Shown: positions 20,033 to 30,019 of the stretch, one piece after another
How the letters are laid out: each line of letters begins with the position of its first letter
How positions within the stretch are numbered: the first letter of the stretch is position 1
Assembly: GCA_009746045.1 (NCBI GenBank)
Contig: RPFO01000246.1
Coordinates: forward strand, 2,064,517 to 2,128,516
Length of the DNA: 64,000 bases
Direction of reading: 5' to 3'
From: Mesostigma viride
Taxonomy: Eukaryota; Streptophyta; Mesostigmatophyceae; Mesostigmatales; Mesostigmataceae
Notes under the pieces: model-generated
Seen by the model: the letters and a program-made list of their open reading frames with translations, nothing else
What the model was told of the DNA's origin: nothing
Database searches by the model: none
Position numbers and translations under genes: made by a program

Positions 20033-21214
20033 CTAACCCCTGACACGCGGGAGGGGCACCGTGTTCCGTGGTGTCCCTGGAGCGTTCTCTGGGCAAGGCC
20101 TGGAAACAAAAGGCCGAGCATTGCGAAACAACTCCTCCACTTCAGACATCGTGGGTACCGGGAAAGCAAGGGGGCCCAACCTTTTGGTGTGGTAATAGAC
20201 ATTGTGACACAAGTTAAATAGCCCTGAATCCACAGAATTCACGAAGAGAGCGCGGCCCTTATGCCGAAACAAGGATACCACCATTACAAGGAAGGAGTAC
20301 ACATCATGGTCTCGCTGCGCTGTCACCACCCCTCCTGTCATGCCGGGCTGGTCCACTGTTGCGGGATGCCACCGAGGCTGACGATCCTTACCAGCCTGAT
20401 GCGTGAAAATCCGTTCCCCCCCTCTTGTCGCCAGGCCGAGATCTGCAATACGGATTATCGGATGTGCACTTCCTGGCGCCATGGTGTAGAGAAAATTATC
20501 GAGCTTGACGTCATTGTGTATAATGTTAACGGCGTGCAAGCCAGCCAATGCCTTTGCACAGTCTGCAAGGACGCTGGGTGAGCAAACTTCGAAAACACGC
20601 TGATTTTCCGGGGCATCACGGGCAGCATGCAAGTCACCACTCATTCTCTCCATGACAATACCACCTACTTCACCGCACGTGGACCAGAGCCCTTCTACTG
20701 CAGGGCAGACCTGCGGGCCAGCTATAGACATGAAACCGGCCTCCTTGGCCACTGCCACAACGGCGGTTATAACAGCCTCCTGGTAGTTCACCAGCAGCGT
20801 GTCTCGTCGAAGGCTTGCCAGCTTTACCACTAGCGTAGCCTCGCCACCTGGTGCACTCGAGCTAGCAGGGATAGCGTATAACGTGCCATGAGCACCTTTT
20901 CCTATCCGGTCACCTGACAATTTCACTGCGATGACATGCGTCAACTTGCTAGCGCTGTGAGAAACCTTTTGATCATAATTCGTCAGCCGCTGCAATGCAA
21001 TGCTCCAATCCGACGGTGCATTGGTTTGCAGCTCAACGTCCCTGCGAGCGTGCGAGTCCGCGGCGTTCAACACACGCGACACCCTATGCAAAGCGGTGCA
21101 TGTACGCAGTCTGTAAGTCCGTGAATTAAATGCCTGTCTCGCCCTTAATGCCGACAGGGTTCCCGGCGACAGGTCCTGTCTGTTGGTCGACATTTTTCTT
21201 TTGCAGCTGGCCAT
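20033..21214 (-). CDS. atypical protein kinase
   Basis: A 393-residue protein from the ATG at 21214 to a TAG. The first ~90 residues are basic and unassigned. The kinase domain has the Gly loop GDRIGKGAHGTLYAI (about residues 100-115), a VVKL lysine, HNDVKLDNF as catalytic loop (HRD changed to HND, catalytic Asp kept), ADLGLA as metal-binding segment (DFG changed to DLG) and a shortened C-lobe with RDHDVYSFLVMVVSLF. ATP-dependent phosphotransfer to Ser/Thr is the expected reaction; the partner is unknown. There is no signal peptide or membrane segment. It starts 200 bp beyond the copia 3' LTR, with satellite-like DNA upstream of its promoter side. Loss of the HRD Arg suggests it is not regulated by activation-loop phosphorylation. 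Confidence 0.85.
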   Translation of the reverse strand: MASCKRKMSTNRQDLSPGTLSALRARQAFNSRTYRLRTCTALHRVSRVLNAADSHARRDVELQTNAPSDWSIALQRLTNYDQKVSHSASKLTHVIAVKLSGDRIGKGAHGTLYAIPASSSAPGGEATLVVKLASLRRDTLLVNYQEAVITAVVAVAKEAGFMSIAGPQVCPAVEGLWSTCGEVGGIVMERMSGDLHAARDAPENQRVFEVCSPSVLADCAKALAGLHAVNIIHNDVKLDNFLYTMAPGSAHPIIRIADLGLATRGGERIFTHQAGKDRQPRWHPATVDQPGMTGGVVTAQRDHDVYSFLVMVVSLFRHKGRALFVNSVDSGLFNLCHNVYYHTKRLGPLAFPVPTMSEVEELFRNARPFVSRPCPENAPGTPRNTVPLPRVRG

Positions 21215-21299
21215 TGTAGGTAGGTATGAATGATCTCGATGCTGTCAATTACGATGATACACGAGGTAGTCTATACCTAGGATCGAGAGCTTCTTCTTG

Positions 21300-21845
21300 T
21301 ATGGCAATGCCGGCTGGGCGATGACGGTGACGGCCGTCACCGTCATCGCCCTCGACGGGCGTGATGAAAAGTACCTGGTTGATAGGCGGCAGCTATTCAC
21401 AATATAGGCCGTTTTTTATTACTCCGAATAAAGAGTTAAGAGGTTGGCCCTCGACAGGGCGATGACGGGGCGCTGACGGGGCGATGACGGGGCGATGACG
21501 GGGCGTTCACGCGCGTGATTAATAGAACCTGTTTGATAGGCAGCGGCTATTGGTAATATACTTTGTTGATTAAGAGAAGAGTTTAGATGTTGGCCCGTCG
21601 AGGGCGATGACGGTGACGAGCGTCACCGTCATCGCCCTCGACGGGCGTGATGAAAAGCCCATGTTTTATATGCGGTAGCTATTGGTAGTCCGTAGTATAT
21701 AGGTCGTTGACTATCACTCCGAATAAAGAGTTAACAGGTTAAGGCCCTCGGCCGGGCGATGACGGGGCGATGACGGGGCGTTGACGCTCGTGATGAATAG
21801 GACCTGTTTGATAGGCGGCGGCTATTGCTAATATGTAGGTCGGAT
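21300..21845. repeat. tandem units with GATGACGGGGC repeats and long palindromes
   Basis: About three diverged units of 160-200 bp, each with a GGCGATGACGGGGCG cluster, CGTGATGAA, GATAGGCGGC and CCGAATAAAGAGTTAA. Two perfect palindromes lie within: 21316-21351 (18-bp arms, no spacer) and 21593-21646 (26-bp arms, 2-bp spacer). Confidence 0.8.
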
Positions 21846-21849
21846 ATTT

Positions 21850-22445
21850 GTGTACCACCCCCTCCTTCCCGCGGCAGGTACGCAGCGACCCGCTGTTGTC
21901 CTGGCTGCAATTGTGTATCACTTGTACGGTATTTGTGTATCACTTGTACGGTATTTGTGTATCACTTGTCCTCCTTCCCACGGCAGGTACGCAGCGACCC
22001 GCTGTTGTCCTGGCTGCAATTGTGTATCACTTGTACGGTATTTGTGTATCACTTGTACGGTATTTGTGTATCACTTGTCCTCCTTCCCACGGCAGGTACG
22101 CAGCGACCCGCTGTTGTCCTGGCTGCAATTGTGTATCACTTGTACGGTATTTGTGTATCACTTGTACGGTATTTGTGTATCACTTGTCCTCCTTCCCACG
22201 GCAGGTACGCAGCGACCCGCTGTTGTCCTGGCTGCAATTGTGTATCACTTGTACGGTATTTGTGTATCACTTGTACGGTATTTGTGTATCACTTGTCCTC
22301 CTTCCCACGGCAGGTACGCAGCGACCCGCTGTTGTCCTGGCTGCAATTGTGTATCACTTGTACGGTATTTGTGTATCACTTGTACGGTATTTGTGTATCA
22401 CTTGTCCTCCTTCCCACGGCAGGTACGCAGCGACCCGCTGTCGAC
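21850..22445. repeat. ~112-bp tandem array
   Basis: Just over five near-identical copies containing GTATCACTTGTACGGTATTT (twice per unit), CTCCTTCCCACGGCAGG and GTTGTCCTGGCTGCAATT. All three forward frames stay open because the unit lacks stops; I do not regard the resulting 220-270-residue frames as genes. Confidence 0.9.
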
Positions 22446-22729
22446 CCGCTATTGCACTTCACCGCGTGCATCATTGCACATTAGGTGTGGCAGAAGATCA
22501 CCATGCACCCTCCTTCCCACACAAATCTCTGCTGCCCATGTGCGGCGTGGACATACAACAACAACTACAACAACCTTCCCACAAATCTCACCACCCGGTT
22601 CTCAAGTCGAACGACGACATAACTTTTACGAGTCGATTTTTCCGCGCATAGTGACTAACTAACTGTATCGCGGCGTGAACACTCGCGCAGACATCTCAGG
22701 TGCAGGCGGCAGCCTTTGCATTAGCGGAC

Positions 22730-23836
22730 ATGTCGAATGATCCAGGGGAGCGGTCCCCCATGAGCTCGGCGGATACGGGATCCTATCCCTCCGACTCGGA
22801 GGAGTCATTCCGGTCGGGAGGGACACTGTATTCGACGGAGTCGTTGCCGGCGGTAGTCGAAGAATTTTTGCGGACCCATTGCGATTTGGCAACGGTAACC
22901 GAGAATCTGTCCTTATCGCAGAAGAGCATTGCCGTACGATTACACCGCATGAGGGTTGCTGACCAGCACAGGCCTGATGAGCCGGCATGGTTCGGCCAAG
23001 ATATGGAGCCCGGAATCCTCGGGTGCATTGTTGACCTACTCGGCCCCCTGGAACGCGCGAGGGTCAGCGTAATGAGCAAAGAAGTGCGTTTGATAGTGCA
23101 GCAGCACAAGTGGCAGATCAAGACCGGTATTCATTGGAGGGAGGCGGAGCATTTGGAGGAAGAGTACGGCCCTATTGACGACATCGCAGCACCAACGCGC
23201 ATGCTCATCACTGGCACCTTATTCGATCCCACCCGGGCTAATCCCATCAGGAATAACAGCATCACGTTGGAGCTGTCTGCATCCACCCTGGAGGCATACG
23301 GCACCACATTTCGCAAGCTCATGTCGGATGTGAAGTCGCGTCTGCGCCGGCAGCCTCCCACCTGCCTGGGGAACTTGTTCTCGCTTCGCGACATTCCCGC
23401 AGACCTGGGCAGTCAGTGGAGCATGGAATACGTTGCCCAGTGGCGGCAACATGAAGACGAAAGGCGCGGCCACGACCTGCTGCCCCCAGAGGAAATGGAG
23501 AGGCAGCTCGTGGCAGAGTGGAACCACGTATGGCAGTCGCCGATCATGTGGGGTCTGTACAGCATTGTGGTCTTCACCAGCTGCCAGGCTTGGGGAGAGG
23601 GGTGGGAGTCCGCGGGGCATACTAGGGACTATTGGGATCGTGCAGGGTGGGCAACTTTGCTGGAGTCCATGCCTACACTTGATCCCGTGGTTCTCGCCGG
23701 CGCCGTCTTGTTGACGCACCGATTACAATTCGTTCAAGTGGCCCGCCGGAGCGGCTGTACAATTTTTCCCAGTGAGCGCGCTGCCAAGTGTACTTGTGGG
23801 CAAATTTTTAGGTGCCCCGTCACTTCGAGGTACTAA
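22730..23836 (+). CDS. hypothetical protein with an F-box-like segment
   Basis: A 368-residue frame from an ATG at 22730. The N-terminus is Ser/Glu/Asp-rich and probably disordered. Residues ~90-130 (ILGCIVDLLGPLERARVSVM, then SKEVRLIVQ) resemble an F-box: an Ile/Leu-rich helix, then LxxLERARVSxMSKEVR. An F-box would recruit SCF ubiquitin ligase through SKP1, but the match is loose and no substrate-binding repeats (LRR, kelch, WD40) follow. The rest is Trp-rich and unassigned (EYVAQWRQHEDERRGHDLLP). The last ~30 residues, with two CxC-type pairs, run into repetitive DNA, so the true 3' end may differ. Flanked on both sides by satellite arrays. Confidence 0.5.
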   Translation: MSNDPGERSPMSSADTGSYPSDSEESFRSGGTLYSTESLPAVVEEFLRTHCDLATVTENLSLSQKSIAVRLHRMRVADQHRPDEPAWFGQDMEPGILGCIVDLLGPLERARVSVMSKEVRLIVQQHKWQIKTGIHWREAEHLEEEYGPIDDIAAPTRMLITGTLFDPTRANPIRNNSITLELSASTLEAYGTTFRKLMSDVKSRLRRQPPTCLGNLFSLRDIPADLGSQWSMEYVAQWRQHEDERRGHDLLPPEEMERQLVAEWNHVWQSPIMWGLYSIVVFTSCQAWGEGWESAGHTRDYWDRAGWATLLESMPTLDPVVLAGAVLLTHRLQFVQVARRSGCTIFPSERAAKCTCGQIFRCPVTSRY

Positions 23837-23879
23837 AAATTAGGCTACGGTACGAATTCAGCGAATTTCAGCGAATTTT

Positions 23880-24390
23880 CAGTCGAACCAAAGGAAGTGA
23901 CGCCAACTACCAAAAAGTTTCCGTTACGAATTTTCAGCCCAACACTCGCGCAAAATGAAGTGACGGCAACTACCAAAACGTTTCCGTTACGAATTTTCAC
24001 TCCCACACGTTTGCACAAGAGGAAGTGACGGCAACTACCAAAAAGTTTCCGTTACGAATTTTCAGTCCCACACTTCGCGCAAATTTTAGTAGGGCTGCAC
24101 GCAAGCTACCTTTCAAAATTTTGCGCTAGTATGGAACGCATTTCATTCGTCTGGAGGAACGCTGCCCGCCAACTACCCCCGTTCAGAATGTTCCGCCGAA
24201 ATTTACTTGAGATTTGGAAATCTGAACGTGCGCGCAAATTTTAGTAGGGCTGCACGCAAGCTACCTTTCAAAATTTTGCGCAAGTATGGAACGCAATTCA
24301 TTCGTCCGGAGGAATGCTGCTCGTCAACTGCCCCCGTTCAGAAAGTTGCGCCGAACTTTACTTGAGATTTGGAAATCTGAACGTGCGGTT
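23880..24390. repeat. two adjoining tandem repeats (62-bp x3 and ~157-bp x2)
   Basis: The first array (to about 24080) repeats GAAGTGACGGCAACTACC plus GTTTCCGTTACGAATTTTCA. The second has two copies beginning GCGCAAATTTTAGTAGGGCT and ending GATTTGGAAATCTGAACGTG. Confidence 0.85.
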
Positions 24391-24545
24391 GGAGTTTCGC
24401 GGGGAAACCCAAGTTCCCTAGTAATTCACCAATGACGCGCTTCGAACACTTGCCCGCTAAAACCTAAGCAGCCGCTCCGGCTGGCCACTTAAACGAAACT
24501 TGATCGGCCAGCGGCTACCAACGTCCTTAAAGAGCGGTTGCAGGA

Positions 24546-25122
24546 CCTCTTGATGCACCGGTCCATCGGGGTCGGGGAGATCCTCCACCGGCGATTTCAA
24601 CACCCTGCTACATGTTTATGTACCAACCCCACTGAAACTGTGGAACACCGATTTTTATGGTGTAACCTCCAGGGAGTTTGGACCTGGTTGATTGGTTTAT
24701 GGGCAGCCTGGACGTCTGAGCCTATCATACCGGTGTCTACCCGCTCAATTATCTTTGGCATCACTGGCACCCCTGGCCTTGAGCTCACCTTTTCACAACA
24801 AGCGTGGATATGGCTCCGCACATGCATGTTATATACAATCTGGACGGTGCGAAACGATGTGGTGTTCAATAGGCGCACAGTTTTCGACAAAGCTGGGGTT
24901 CTCTCACGCTTCATTTACCTATGGAACTCCGGCATGCGACGCTACTGGATGGTTGCAAATGAACAAAACAAAATCTGGGACCCTGGCGCGGACCAGGATA
25001 AGCCCAGCCCACTTGAGATCTTTCATGACCTCATGGGCAAAAACAGGATCTTTACCCACATGCCCAATGACAACCCATTAGAAGTCCAGTGGCTTCCGTG
25101 GTCTAGTAAGGCTCCGTTTTAG
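24546..25122 (+). pseudogene. LINE ORF2 C-terminus with RT-type zinc-binding region
   Basis: About 190 residues, 5'-truncated. The start carries the zf-RVT signature found after the reverse transcriptase domain of many plant and algal LINEs: CLCTNPTETVEHRFLWCNLQ with C-x-C, H and C spaced as usual, followed by Trp-rich helices (WTWLIGLWAAW, WIWLRTCMLYTIWTVRNDVV). The frame ends at a TAG before the 3' tail. It has no catalytic domain, so it is a dead copy. Confidence 0.8.
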
Positions 25123-25203
25123 CCACTGACATCTTGATACCCTAGGCTTAGCAGGGATTACCTACTGGCTATATTTGGAATAAACGTACACCTATTTACC
25201 TGG
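24546..25203 (+). mobile_element. 5'-truncated LINE, with 17-bp target duplication
   Basis: A perfect 17-bp direct repeat AAAGAGCGGTTGCAGGA flanks the segment (24529-24545 and 25204-25220). The insert is only the 3' end of a LINE second frame, as expected from incomplete reverse transcription. It ends without an A tail. Confidence 0.8.
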
Positions 25204-25220
25204 AAAGAGCGGTTGCAGGA

Positions 25221-25904
25221 GCCCTGCACGTTGCGGCTGCTGCGTGGAATTAAGAGGGTCGCACCTGGTTGAGGAGGCACGGACAACGTGCATGCGCGAC
25301 GGCAATCGATTTGGGCGGTCTACCCAGAACACGTATGGGCAGGCAGGACGCTTTCTGGGCGAGTGTGGCCGGTGGCTCTACACTATCAGTCGGAGTGCCG
25401 TCCCGACCCTCATGGGCGTGAAAGTGGTTACTCGTATCTAGAACACCAGTCTTTGTGGATGCGTTTCAGTCAGCTGTGATCGAGTTGCTGGTGGTTGTTA
25501 CCAGTGGGACATTTCTTGTGGGGGGAGACTTGGTCCATATCTCAGGCTTGTCTTACATGATGCAGTGGCACTTTCGGGCTGGAGGGTTAATTGTGGCCCG
25601 GCCTGCCGGTTTAGCTTCAGTGCTCTCATGTCGGCCTTTCCCTTGGCCTGTCGTGGTCTTGTTGTTACCACCTATTGACAGTGCCAATATCTTTTGACAA
25701 GAGCTTTCAGTTATGTCTACTGTATTATTTTCAGGTCGTCTGTGACTGACGCCACATGGGATGAGATAGGAGGTACTCGGCTATCATTGCTAATTACTTT
25801 AATGCATGCCCATTGGGCCATGCATAGTGTATATTTTTCATGCATGCACGCCATTATGTATCGCTGGGTCCATCCCATCAAATGCTTGTTTATTGCCAGG
25901 TCTG
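25221..25904. other. no gene recognised
   Basis: Several short frames of 60-80 codons without recognisable content. It may be old element-derived sequence, as it sits between a LINE end and a reversed LINE 3' untranslated region. Confidence 0.4.
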
Positions 25905-25909
25905 GTGGA

Positions 25910-25977
25910 AGTCCGTAAGTACTTGCGTGTCATGCGCATGGGCATGTTTATAGTACTATGCTAATCTCTTTAGAAAC
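25910..25977 (-). mobile_element. reversed fragment of LINE 3' UTR
   Basis: Reverse complement of 45524-45580: it shares GTAAGTACTTGCGTGTCATG and AGTACTATGCTAATCTC. The two AGTACT blocks that form the base of the proposed hairpin are both kept. Confidence 0.7.
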
Positions 25978-25978
25978 A

Positions 25979-26317
25979 TCAAAGAGACAACCAGCGCAGG
26001 CCAGAAATCGGGAGAATCCGGACCATGGTAGCTCGAGCCTGCCGTTATCTTTTCCGCGTTTTCGAGTCGTTCAGGATGATGAAGATGAATGGTGATGGAA
26101 ATGTGTATCCTTGTGCATTGAAATTATGGCTGGCTTACGTGTGGAGCGACTAGATGACCTAGACGGTGGGGCCGGAAACAGCATGCTTGATCAGGGCGTG
26201 TGTTTCTAGCCTAACTGGCCGGGAGTGTCTAGTGGTGAGCACCATTGCTGCGATCGCTCTCCCACCATTTACGAGGAAATACCCGCAAATGGAAAACCAC
26301 TGAAAAGGTCTAGCTAG
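25979..26317 (-). mobile_element. SINE-like 339-bp element, copy
   Basis: Full-length reverse complement of 55266-55604, about 95% identical, from GAGACAACCAGCGCAGG to GGTCTAGCTAGT. No long frame and no clear terminal inverted repeats. Target duplication not clear for this copy. Confidence 0.75.
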
Positions 26318-26535
26318 TCAGTCATCACGTTAGCCATGCCATGATTCCAAACGTCCAAGAACTGCACACGGTGCAAAGGCAAAAAGCCGGAGGACAGCAC
26401 TTTCAAATGTGCGGCGGGAACCAAAAGCCCGCGGATGCCAGAAAACATCGTGTTGCGGCAGCGACGCGACGATGTGGACAACGAATCCAGTGCCAAGCTC
26501 GGAACGGCCGCAAAGGAGATCTGGCATCACAGGGT

Positions 26536-27062
26536 TCAGATGTGCGGAGATACTATGCGATCCAGCCGGTCCACGACCTGTTTGTAGAGCTTGTGCCAAG
26601 GGGCAGCACCGAACAGATGTGGGTGACGTTGCAAAAAACATCGGACTTGACGGAGCATAATGGCTCGGTCATAGTCTTTGACCAATAAACGCTGCAAGAG
26701 TTCAACAAGAGTCGTGATGAAATCAACACGATAAGAACAAAGACGGGAAAAACGATGTAACTGAGAAAGAACAACACCATATTTTGCTGTGTGGGAAAGG
26801 AGACTGTGAATATCGGGGTAACGAATAAAAGGAATTTGCTGGTATTTAGGATCCTTGCGCTTATCATAGATAGCCGTACGCCAGCCCTTCTTGTTATGGG
26901 TAATGTTAAGATCGAGGTAATTGCAATGAGTATCCTCCGACGTGAGCTTTAATGTGAGGGACGCTTGCGGGTAGATGCCAGGCAGACCAGCGGTGATATA
27001 CAAATGGGTTGCGAAATCAGGGTTGTCGAAAGCGATGACATCATCAATGTATCGACATGTAT
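26536..27062 (-). pseudogene. reverse transcriptase C-terminal fragment, Penelope-like type
   Basis: The minus-strand frame opens without a start near 27062 and shows CRYIDDVIAFDNPDF, the YxDD catalytic motif C. It continues with YLDLNITHNKKG, AIYDKRKDPKYQQIPF and YGVVLSQLHRFSRLCS, the thumb-side pattern of Penelope-like and related unclassified eukaryotic reverse transcriptases. Fingers, palm A/B motifs and any GIY-YIG endonuclease are absent, so the copy is truncated at its 5' side. It ends near the SINE-like copy. Confidence 0.65.
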
Positions 27063-27140
27063 GGATAAAACATAATTACACGGAAGTTACAAATCTCATC
27101 TGCATCATGCCCCAAGACACTACATTAAACAATCAAATAA

Positions 27141-27590
27141 AATTATAACATGCCTCCGTTGGGAGATCATGTAGCACATATTCCTTGCTGAATGGGTGGA
27201 GGTGGGTCAAGCCGCGACATCGAAATAAGGTAACTCTAACCTATCTAGTCTACAAAATCCTAACTACACTTCTCCCCAAAGCGCCCCTTCCGCTTTGGGG
27301 GAGGGGGCTTGCCCACAGGGGCTGGCGTGTGAGCCGGGACATTGGTCATCCACCTCTTCTTGTTCTGCATAGGAACAGAGAGCGAAGAAGTTCGGTGTGG
27401 GGACCCCTTCTCGTGGTAATGCGTTACATGTACTCCCCACCGGGCTTTGCTCTTCATGGGTTCATAAAGACAACAATTATTCAGTAAGAATCTAATAAAT
27501 TAGGAACATATATCCGTTGGGAGTCACTGTTACACATATATACCTGCAAAGGGGCATATGATTTTTAATACATTCTGAGCTACAACCTGC
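27141..27590 (-). mobile_element. two diverged (TTAA)-type element 3' ends
   Basis: Both near 27148 and near 27510 the conserved CCGTTGGGAG and GTAGCACATA / GTTACACATA blocks occur, the second followed by AAGGGGCATATG and TTTTTAATACATTCTGAG. The TTAA tails have decayed to AT-rich sequence. They are older relatives of the copies at 30020, 42302 and 54450. Confidence 0.6.
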
Positions 27591-28517
27591 ACGTGCATGG
27601 GTTTAGTTAACTGGCACCTATACTACAGGCCTGACATGGGGTGGAGCTTCAGTGCTTCCCCGCCTTCTCCTTCTCCCACACTGGGTGCTCCGCCTCCTTC
27701 TTCTCCGGCCCTGCCCGTGGGTGCACCGGCCCCGCCTCCTCCTTCTCCTCACGGGACGATTCGCGCTCCACGCATGGCTGCAGCATCAGTTATCACGGGC
27801 AAGACATAGCAGTAACCGCGCTATGGCTGTTCTAGCACCAGCCTAGCAGCCTGCCATGATCAGTCAGCAAACCCACGCCAGCTAAACCCTTGGCTGTCAC
27901 AACCAGTCCATGCATCATTAAGTATGGGTACGGGGAAAGCTTCCCGCATATCCATGCCCATATGGATGGCAGCAACACAAGGACTGGCACCCTAGCCCCC
28001 CCGTGCACACACAAAAGCGTGGGTCGTGGCTTCCACGCCCCATCCGTCATGCATGACAGCGCGTAATTTACTCGCATTCACACCGGGCTGCATCCCAGCG
28101 CCGTTGCTGTCCCCATGTGACACGTCGGCTGATTAAGCAGATACACAGCTGAGTCTGATGTAAACCGCTAAACCCCAAACCCATGCAGACCACAGTCAAG
28201 GACGCGTGCATGTCAAGCCATGCCAATTGTGAACCGTACAGCAATTTACTTTTCAAGCCTGAAGAGGTGTATAGGAGATAGTAGCCTGGAAGAGGTTACA
28301 GGGGCACATGTCCATTAGCGAGCGGAACAACACAGCATACACCCTACAAGCGTACCGCACAATGTCCTCCTGCAATTGTCTGCAGATCTCCCAATGCCGC
28401 AGACATCTCCACTGCTCTCATGGCGATTGCAAATGCTTGATGCCGCACCTCTGCTTACAGCAGAAAAGCTTCCTCCGGGCGAGGCACCTGACTGGAACCA
28501 ACACCCATTCCTTGGCT
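27591..28517. other. no gene recognised
   Basis: A Pro/Ser/Ala-rich plus-strand frame (27597-27846) and other short frames look like composition artefacts. Nothing else was identified. Confidence 0.4.
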
Positions 28518-29628
28518 TCACAACGTGGCCATGACAGCATCGTGAATCTGCTTCGCCAACGCCCACACTTCAGGACCCGCGCCCTGCACCGCCATGGCCA
28601 CAGGCTGCACCGCTGCAATCGATGCAGCATTCACTGCCTGCGCCGCACCATGTACTGCATGCACGAAAGCCAATCCTGGCTCGGTTATCATGGTCTTGCC
28701 CGATTCCTGCTGCTTCTTCTTCTTCGATGCGGTCATGCGCACTTTATACCCCTTCCTCTCCAAGCACGCCTTCAGCACCTGGCTCGTGCGGTGCTGAATA
28801 TGCTTCTGAAGGCGCGCCTTCTAAACACGAAATGTTGGCAATGTATGATTCCCAAACGGCATGATAGGCACATAATCAGTCCCATTAATTGCTTTGCGGC
28901 AGTCAATGCACCAGAACACCTGTTGAAAAAAGAAGGTTATGCACGCTAGCGATTACCCGCGGCAAGAAGCAATCAACACGCCTCGCTAACAACTGCAACC
29001 ACAATGTAATTCATGACGGGCCACTCACCGCTACCCTGCTCTCCTGCTTCAATGTCTCCCCATTCTCAAGGCCTCCATTGTAAACCTCTCCGTCTTCACC
29101 ATCGTCATCGTCTTCCTCTTCCTCCACTCCGACGTATCCGTGTTTCCTTTTCCTAAGATACCTAGGGTTGTTCAAGTCGTATGTGCGGCGTTGGCACACT
29201 TCCAACAAAATTTTGGCCGCCTCTACCCATTACCATTTATTCGTACTATCATAACATATCCAGGCGTTTGAAAAATCATTCCCTCGTTCGAACTTCTACC
29301 CCTGGGCGTCCATGACGAGGCAGTCACGACGGGACGCAGATGCACAAAAATAAAACAAGGCGACATCCCTTCAATCATTGACCAAAAAACAGAATACGCG
29401 CAGAACTTGGATTTCAACACCACGCACCCATTACCAGCGAGCACGGCTGGCCTGCAACCGCCATCATTTCATAACCAGAAGCCAGGGCCCACACTCCATC
29501 CCGTTACCTCATCTTCCACGCACGGCTTCCGCTGCTTCCCTCTGCTCTTTCGCATTCTCCGCCAGCAACCTCGCCTTCTCCTCGTCCAACAATCCACTAA
29601 GAATAAAATCCCCTCTATTGGACGCCAT
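28518..29628 (-). CDS. small multi-exon gene with a Cys-rich segment; in-frame TAG
   Basis: Proposed exons on the minus strand: 29628-29524 (ATG start), 29220-29029 and 28919-28518, all joined in phase 0. The second intron (28920-29028) has a clear GTGAGT donor and a CTTCTTTTTTCAACAG acceptor; the first is less certain. The product starts MASNRGDFILSGLLDEEKAR, has a strongly acidic stretch (VEEEEDDDDGEDGEV) and a short zinc-finger-like CIDCRKAING. Then comes an in-frame TAG after LPTFRV, beyond which the same frame goes on with a basic helical region and an Ala/Val-rich end. It may be a pseudogene, or a gene ending at that TAG (28819-28817). Not assigned to a family. Confidence 0.45.
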
Positions 29629-30019
29629 TCAGACGAACTTTGCTAGCGTCTTTTCACCGGCCCCAGCACACATAATCTATAGCCGCTTACTGACAACGGC
29701 CGACAACGACAACTGCTGAATAGGCGAAAAAGGCTGATAACTACATTTTTATATTTCGCTGCATTTGCTATTAGACACGCACGTTCTCCCACTTCTCCAT
29801 TACAATATAATTATCCATCTGGCCGTGTACAGGCAAAGATCCCCGAAGTAGCTTACTGAAACGTATCTTACAGCATCGGATCACTGGCACCTAATCTACA
29901 GGTGGTAGATTACCAACCAAGACCCGTCGCGGTAATTTACTCTGTCGGTAATGTACTACCAAAGATGTGCAGTCGTAACGTTACTCTTACTTACGGCTAG
30001 TAAAATTACTACCAATCAT
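29629..30019. other. intergenic, no feature seen
   Basis: AT-rich DNA with short repeats of GGTAATTTAC / GTTACTCTTAC type. It probably holds the promoter side of the minus-strand gene ending at 29628. Confidence 0.4.

Noticed and set aside
21825-22662. Three overlapping forward frames of 220-270 codons
   Set aside because: Products of a stop-free 112-bp tandem unit; the three frames give three equally regular repeats, so none is favoured.
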